DNA from: Pseudomonadota bacterium
GTDB taxonomy: Bacteria; Pseudomonadota; Alphaproteobacteria; Rhizobiales; Xanthobacteraceae
DNA: 64,000 nt
Reading direction: 5' to 3'
Assembly: GCA_018242205.1 (NCBI GenBank)
Contig: JAFECJ010000005.1
Span: 79,035 to 143,034, forward strand
This document shows, piece after piece, positions 62,902 to 64,000 of the stretch (positions are counted from its first letter, which is position 1; every line of letters begins with the position of its first letter). The position numbers were made by a program, and so were the translations under genes. The notes under the pieces are model-generated. The model saw only the letters and a program-made list of their open reading frames with translations, was not told the origin of the DNA and did no database searches.

Positions 62902-63723
62902 ATGCCGGGTTTGATGGAAGGTAAGCGCGGGCTGATCATGGGGGTCGCTAACGATCACTCGATCGCCTGGGGCATCGCCAAGACGCTGCATCAGCATGGC
63001 GCGCAGATCGCCTATACCTATCAGGGCGAAGCACTCCTGAAGCGCGTCAAGCCTCTGGCCGAACAGACCCAATCCGACCTCGTCCTGCCTTGCGATGTCG
63101 AGGACATCGCCTCGGTGGACAAGGTGTGGGCGACTCTCAAGGAGAAGTGGGGCACGATCGACTTCTTCGTTCACGCCGTCGGCTTCTCGGACAAGAACGA
63201 ACTTAAGGGCCGCTTCGCCGACAACACGCGCGAGAATTTCGTGCGCACCATGGTGATCTCCTGCTTCTCCTTCGCCGAGAGCGCCAAGCGCGCGGCGGAG
63301 CTGATGCCCAATGGCGGGGCGATGGTCACGCTTACTTACAATGGCGGCGATCGCGCCATGCCGAATTACAACGTCATGGGACTGGCCAAGGCGGCGCTCG
63401 AATCCTCGGTGCGCTATCTCGCCGTCGACTTCGGTCACCAGAAAATCCGCGTCAACGCCATCTCGGCCGGTCCGATCCGCACCTTGGCCGGCGCCGGCAT
63501 CGGCGATGCGCGCTACATGTTCGCCTTCCAGCAGAAGTATTCGCCGCTTGGCCGCGGCGTGACCCTGGAAGACCTCGGCGGTTCGGGTCTTTATCTGTGC
63601 TCGGATTTGTCAACCGGCGTCACCGGCGAAATCCATTTCGTTGACTCAGGCTACAACGTCATCGCCATGCCGCAGCCGGCGGCGCTGCGCGAAGCCGGCG
63701 GCTCGGTCGAGAACGGCAACTGA
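62902..63723 (+). CDS. fabI: Enoyl-ACP reductase FabI
   Basis: NADH-dependent reduction of trans-2-enoyl-ACP, the last step of each elongation cycle and a triclosan target. The 273-residue SDR has GLIMGVANDHSIAWGIA for NADH and the catalytic residues Tyr146, Tyr156 and Lys163 (TYNGGDRAMPNYNVMGLAK), which coincide with E. coli FabI numbering. It follows fabB after a repeat-containing gap, so it may have its own promoter. Confidence 0.96.
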   Translation: MPGLMEGKRGLIMGVANDHSIAWGIAKTLHQHGAQIAYTYQGEALLKRVKPLAEQTQSDLVLPCDVEDIASVDKVWATLKEKWGTIDFFVHAVGFSDKNELKGRFADNTRENFVRTMVISCFSFAESAKRAAELMPNGGAMVTLTYNGGDRAMPNYNVMGLAKAALESSVRYLAVDFGHQKIRVNAISAGPIRTLAGAGIGDARYMFAFQQKYSPLGRGVTLEDLGGSGLYLCSDLSTGVTGEIHFVDSGYNVIAMPQPAALREAGGSVENGN

Positions 63724-63784
63724 GCCGCGGATTGTAAGCGCTCGGCACGCCCGATAGGCTTCCGGCCAGGCCGGAACCTTCGCC

Positions 63785-64000
63785 ATGGTCATCGACAAGA
63801 TCGTCTGCCATCACATCCGCATTCCGTTCGATGCGGGCTCTGCCACGTTCGCGCAAGCCGGCAAGGGCACCAATGCGCTCGACATGGTATTGGTCGAGGT
63901 CGTCACCGACACCGGTCTCATCGGTTGGGGCGATGCCTTCGCCTATGCCTGTTCTGATGCGGTGATCGCCGCGATCCGGCAGATGGTGGTGCCGCGCGTC
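63785..64000 (+). CDS. Enolase-superfamily protein, N-terminal part (cut by window end)
   Basis: The open frame from the ATG at 63785 runs off the window (72 codons). MVIDKIVCHHIRIPF followed by DMVLVEVVTDTGLIGWGDAFAYA is the capping domain of a mandelate racemase/muconate lactonizing enzyme. The barrel with the catalytic residues is not in the window, so the subgroup cannot be told. It is a second such gene besides that at 4049. Confidence 0.8.
   Translation, partial: MVIDKIVCHHIRIPFDAGSATFAQAGKGTNALDMVLVEVVTDTGLIGWGDAFAYACSDAVIAAIRQMVVPRV

Overview
This window is chromosomal DNA of an alphaproteobacterium of the order Hyphomicrobiales (Rhizobiales), most like the Bradyrhizobium / Rhodopseudomonas / Pseudolabrys side of the order. 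The evidence is high-GC coding DNA with tightly packed genes, a haem-regulated Irr repressor beside fabA-fabB-fabI, a DivL-type pseudo-histidine kinase, AddAB instead of RecBCD, a TsaE-phosphotransferase fusion, a FYDLN acidic protein, and the gene orders lptB-rpoN-hpf-ptsN and sppA-ihfB-lapA-trpFBA-accD-folC-trxA-addAB. The species cannot be fixed from sequence reading alone.

Layout. 1-3000: end of lptB, rpoN, a shortened hpf and ptsN. 3000-5200: a small heat-shock operon (hsp20 + DUF1150) read leftwards from a sigma-32-type promoter, and an enolase-superfamily enzyme. 5400-6700: a SleB-type cell-wall hydrolase. 6700-13300: a six-gene leftward operon for a peptide-type ABC transporter ending in a gamma-resorcylate-decarboxylase-like amidohydrolase. 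13400-23000: tRNA-Ala, a FYDLN protein, then aroA, cmk and rpsA, a normally compact housekeeping order that is interrupted here by a zeta-type toxin-antitoxin pair (before cmk) and by a leftward cysH-cysD-cysN sulfate-assimilation operon (before rpsA). 23000-30300: sppA, ihfB, lapA, trpFBA, accD, folC. 30400-43000: trxA, addA, addB, a MurU-like nucleotidyltransferase, a TsaE-AmgK fusion and divL, all leftward except one small exported protein. 43100-46100: an Rrf2 regulator, dut, a coaBC gene carrying an extra N-terminal ribbon-helix-helix domain, and a MarR regulator. 46200-49900: a rightward run of VOC, DUF899, GST, double-VOC, DUF1428 and SRPBCC genes divergent from the MarR gene. 49900-54000: ubiB, ubiE, mutM, enoyl-CoA hydratase. 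54200-59000: a degenerate trypsin-like protein, a MoeB/ThiF protein, a zinc-ribbon protein, a 2-hydroxyacid dehydrogenase and an SH3 protein. 59000-64000: an ArsR regulator, DUF1127, irr, fabA, fabB, fabI and the start of a second enolase-superfamily gene.

Most of the window is core metabolism. The features most worth a second look are regulatory or architectural. CoaBC is fused to a FitA-like DNA-binding domain and has a perfect 10+10 bp inverted repeat just ahead of its own gene. The zeta-type module is translationally coupled to the essential cmk gene and has a 19-bp palindromic operator. CysN carries a membrane DUF2061 tail. HPF lacks its dimerisation domain. The hsp20 leader can fold the Shine-Dalgarno sequence into a ROSE-like hairpin. 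Several intergenic gaps hold copies of one cruciform-forming repeat family.
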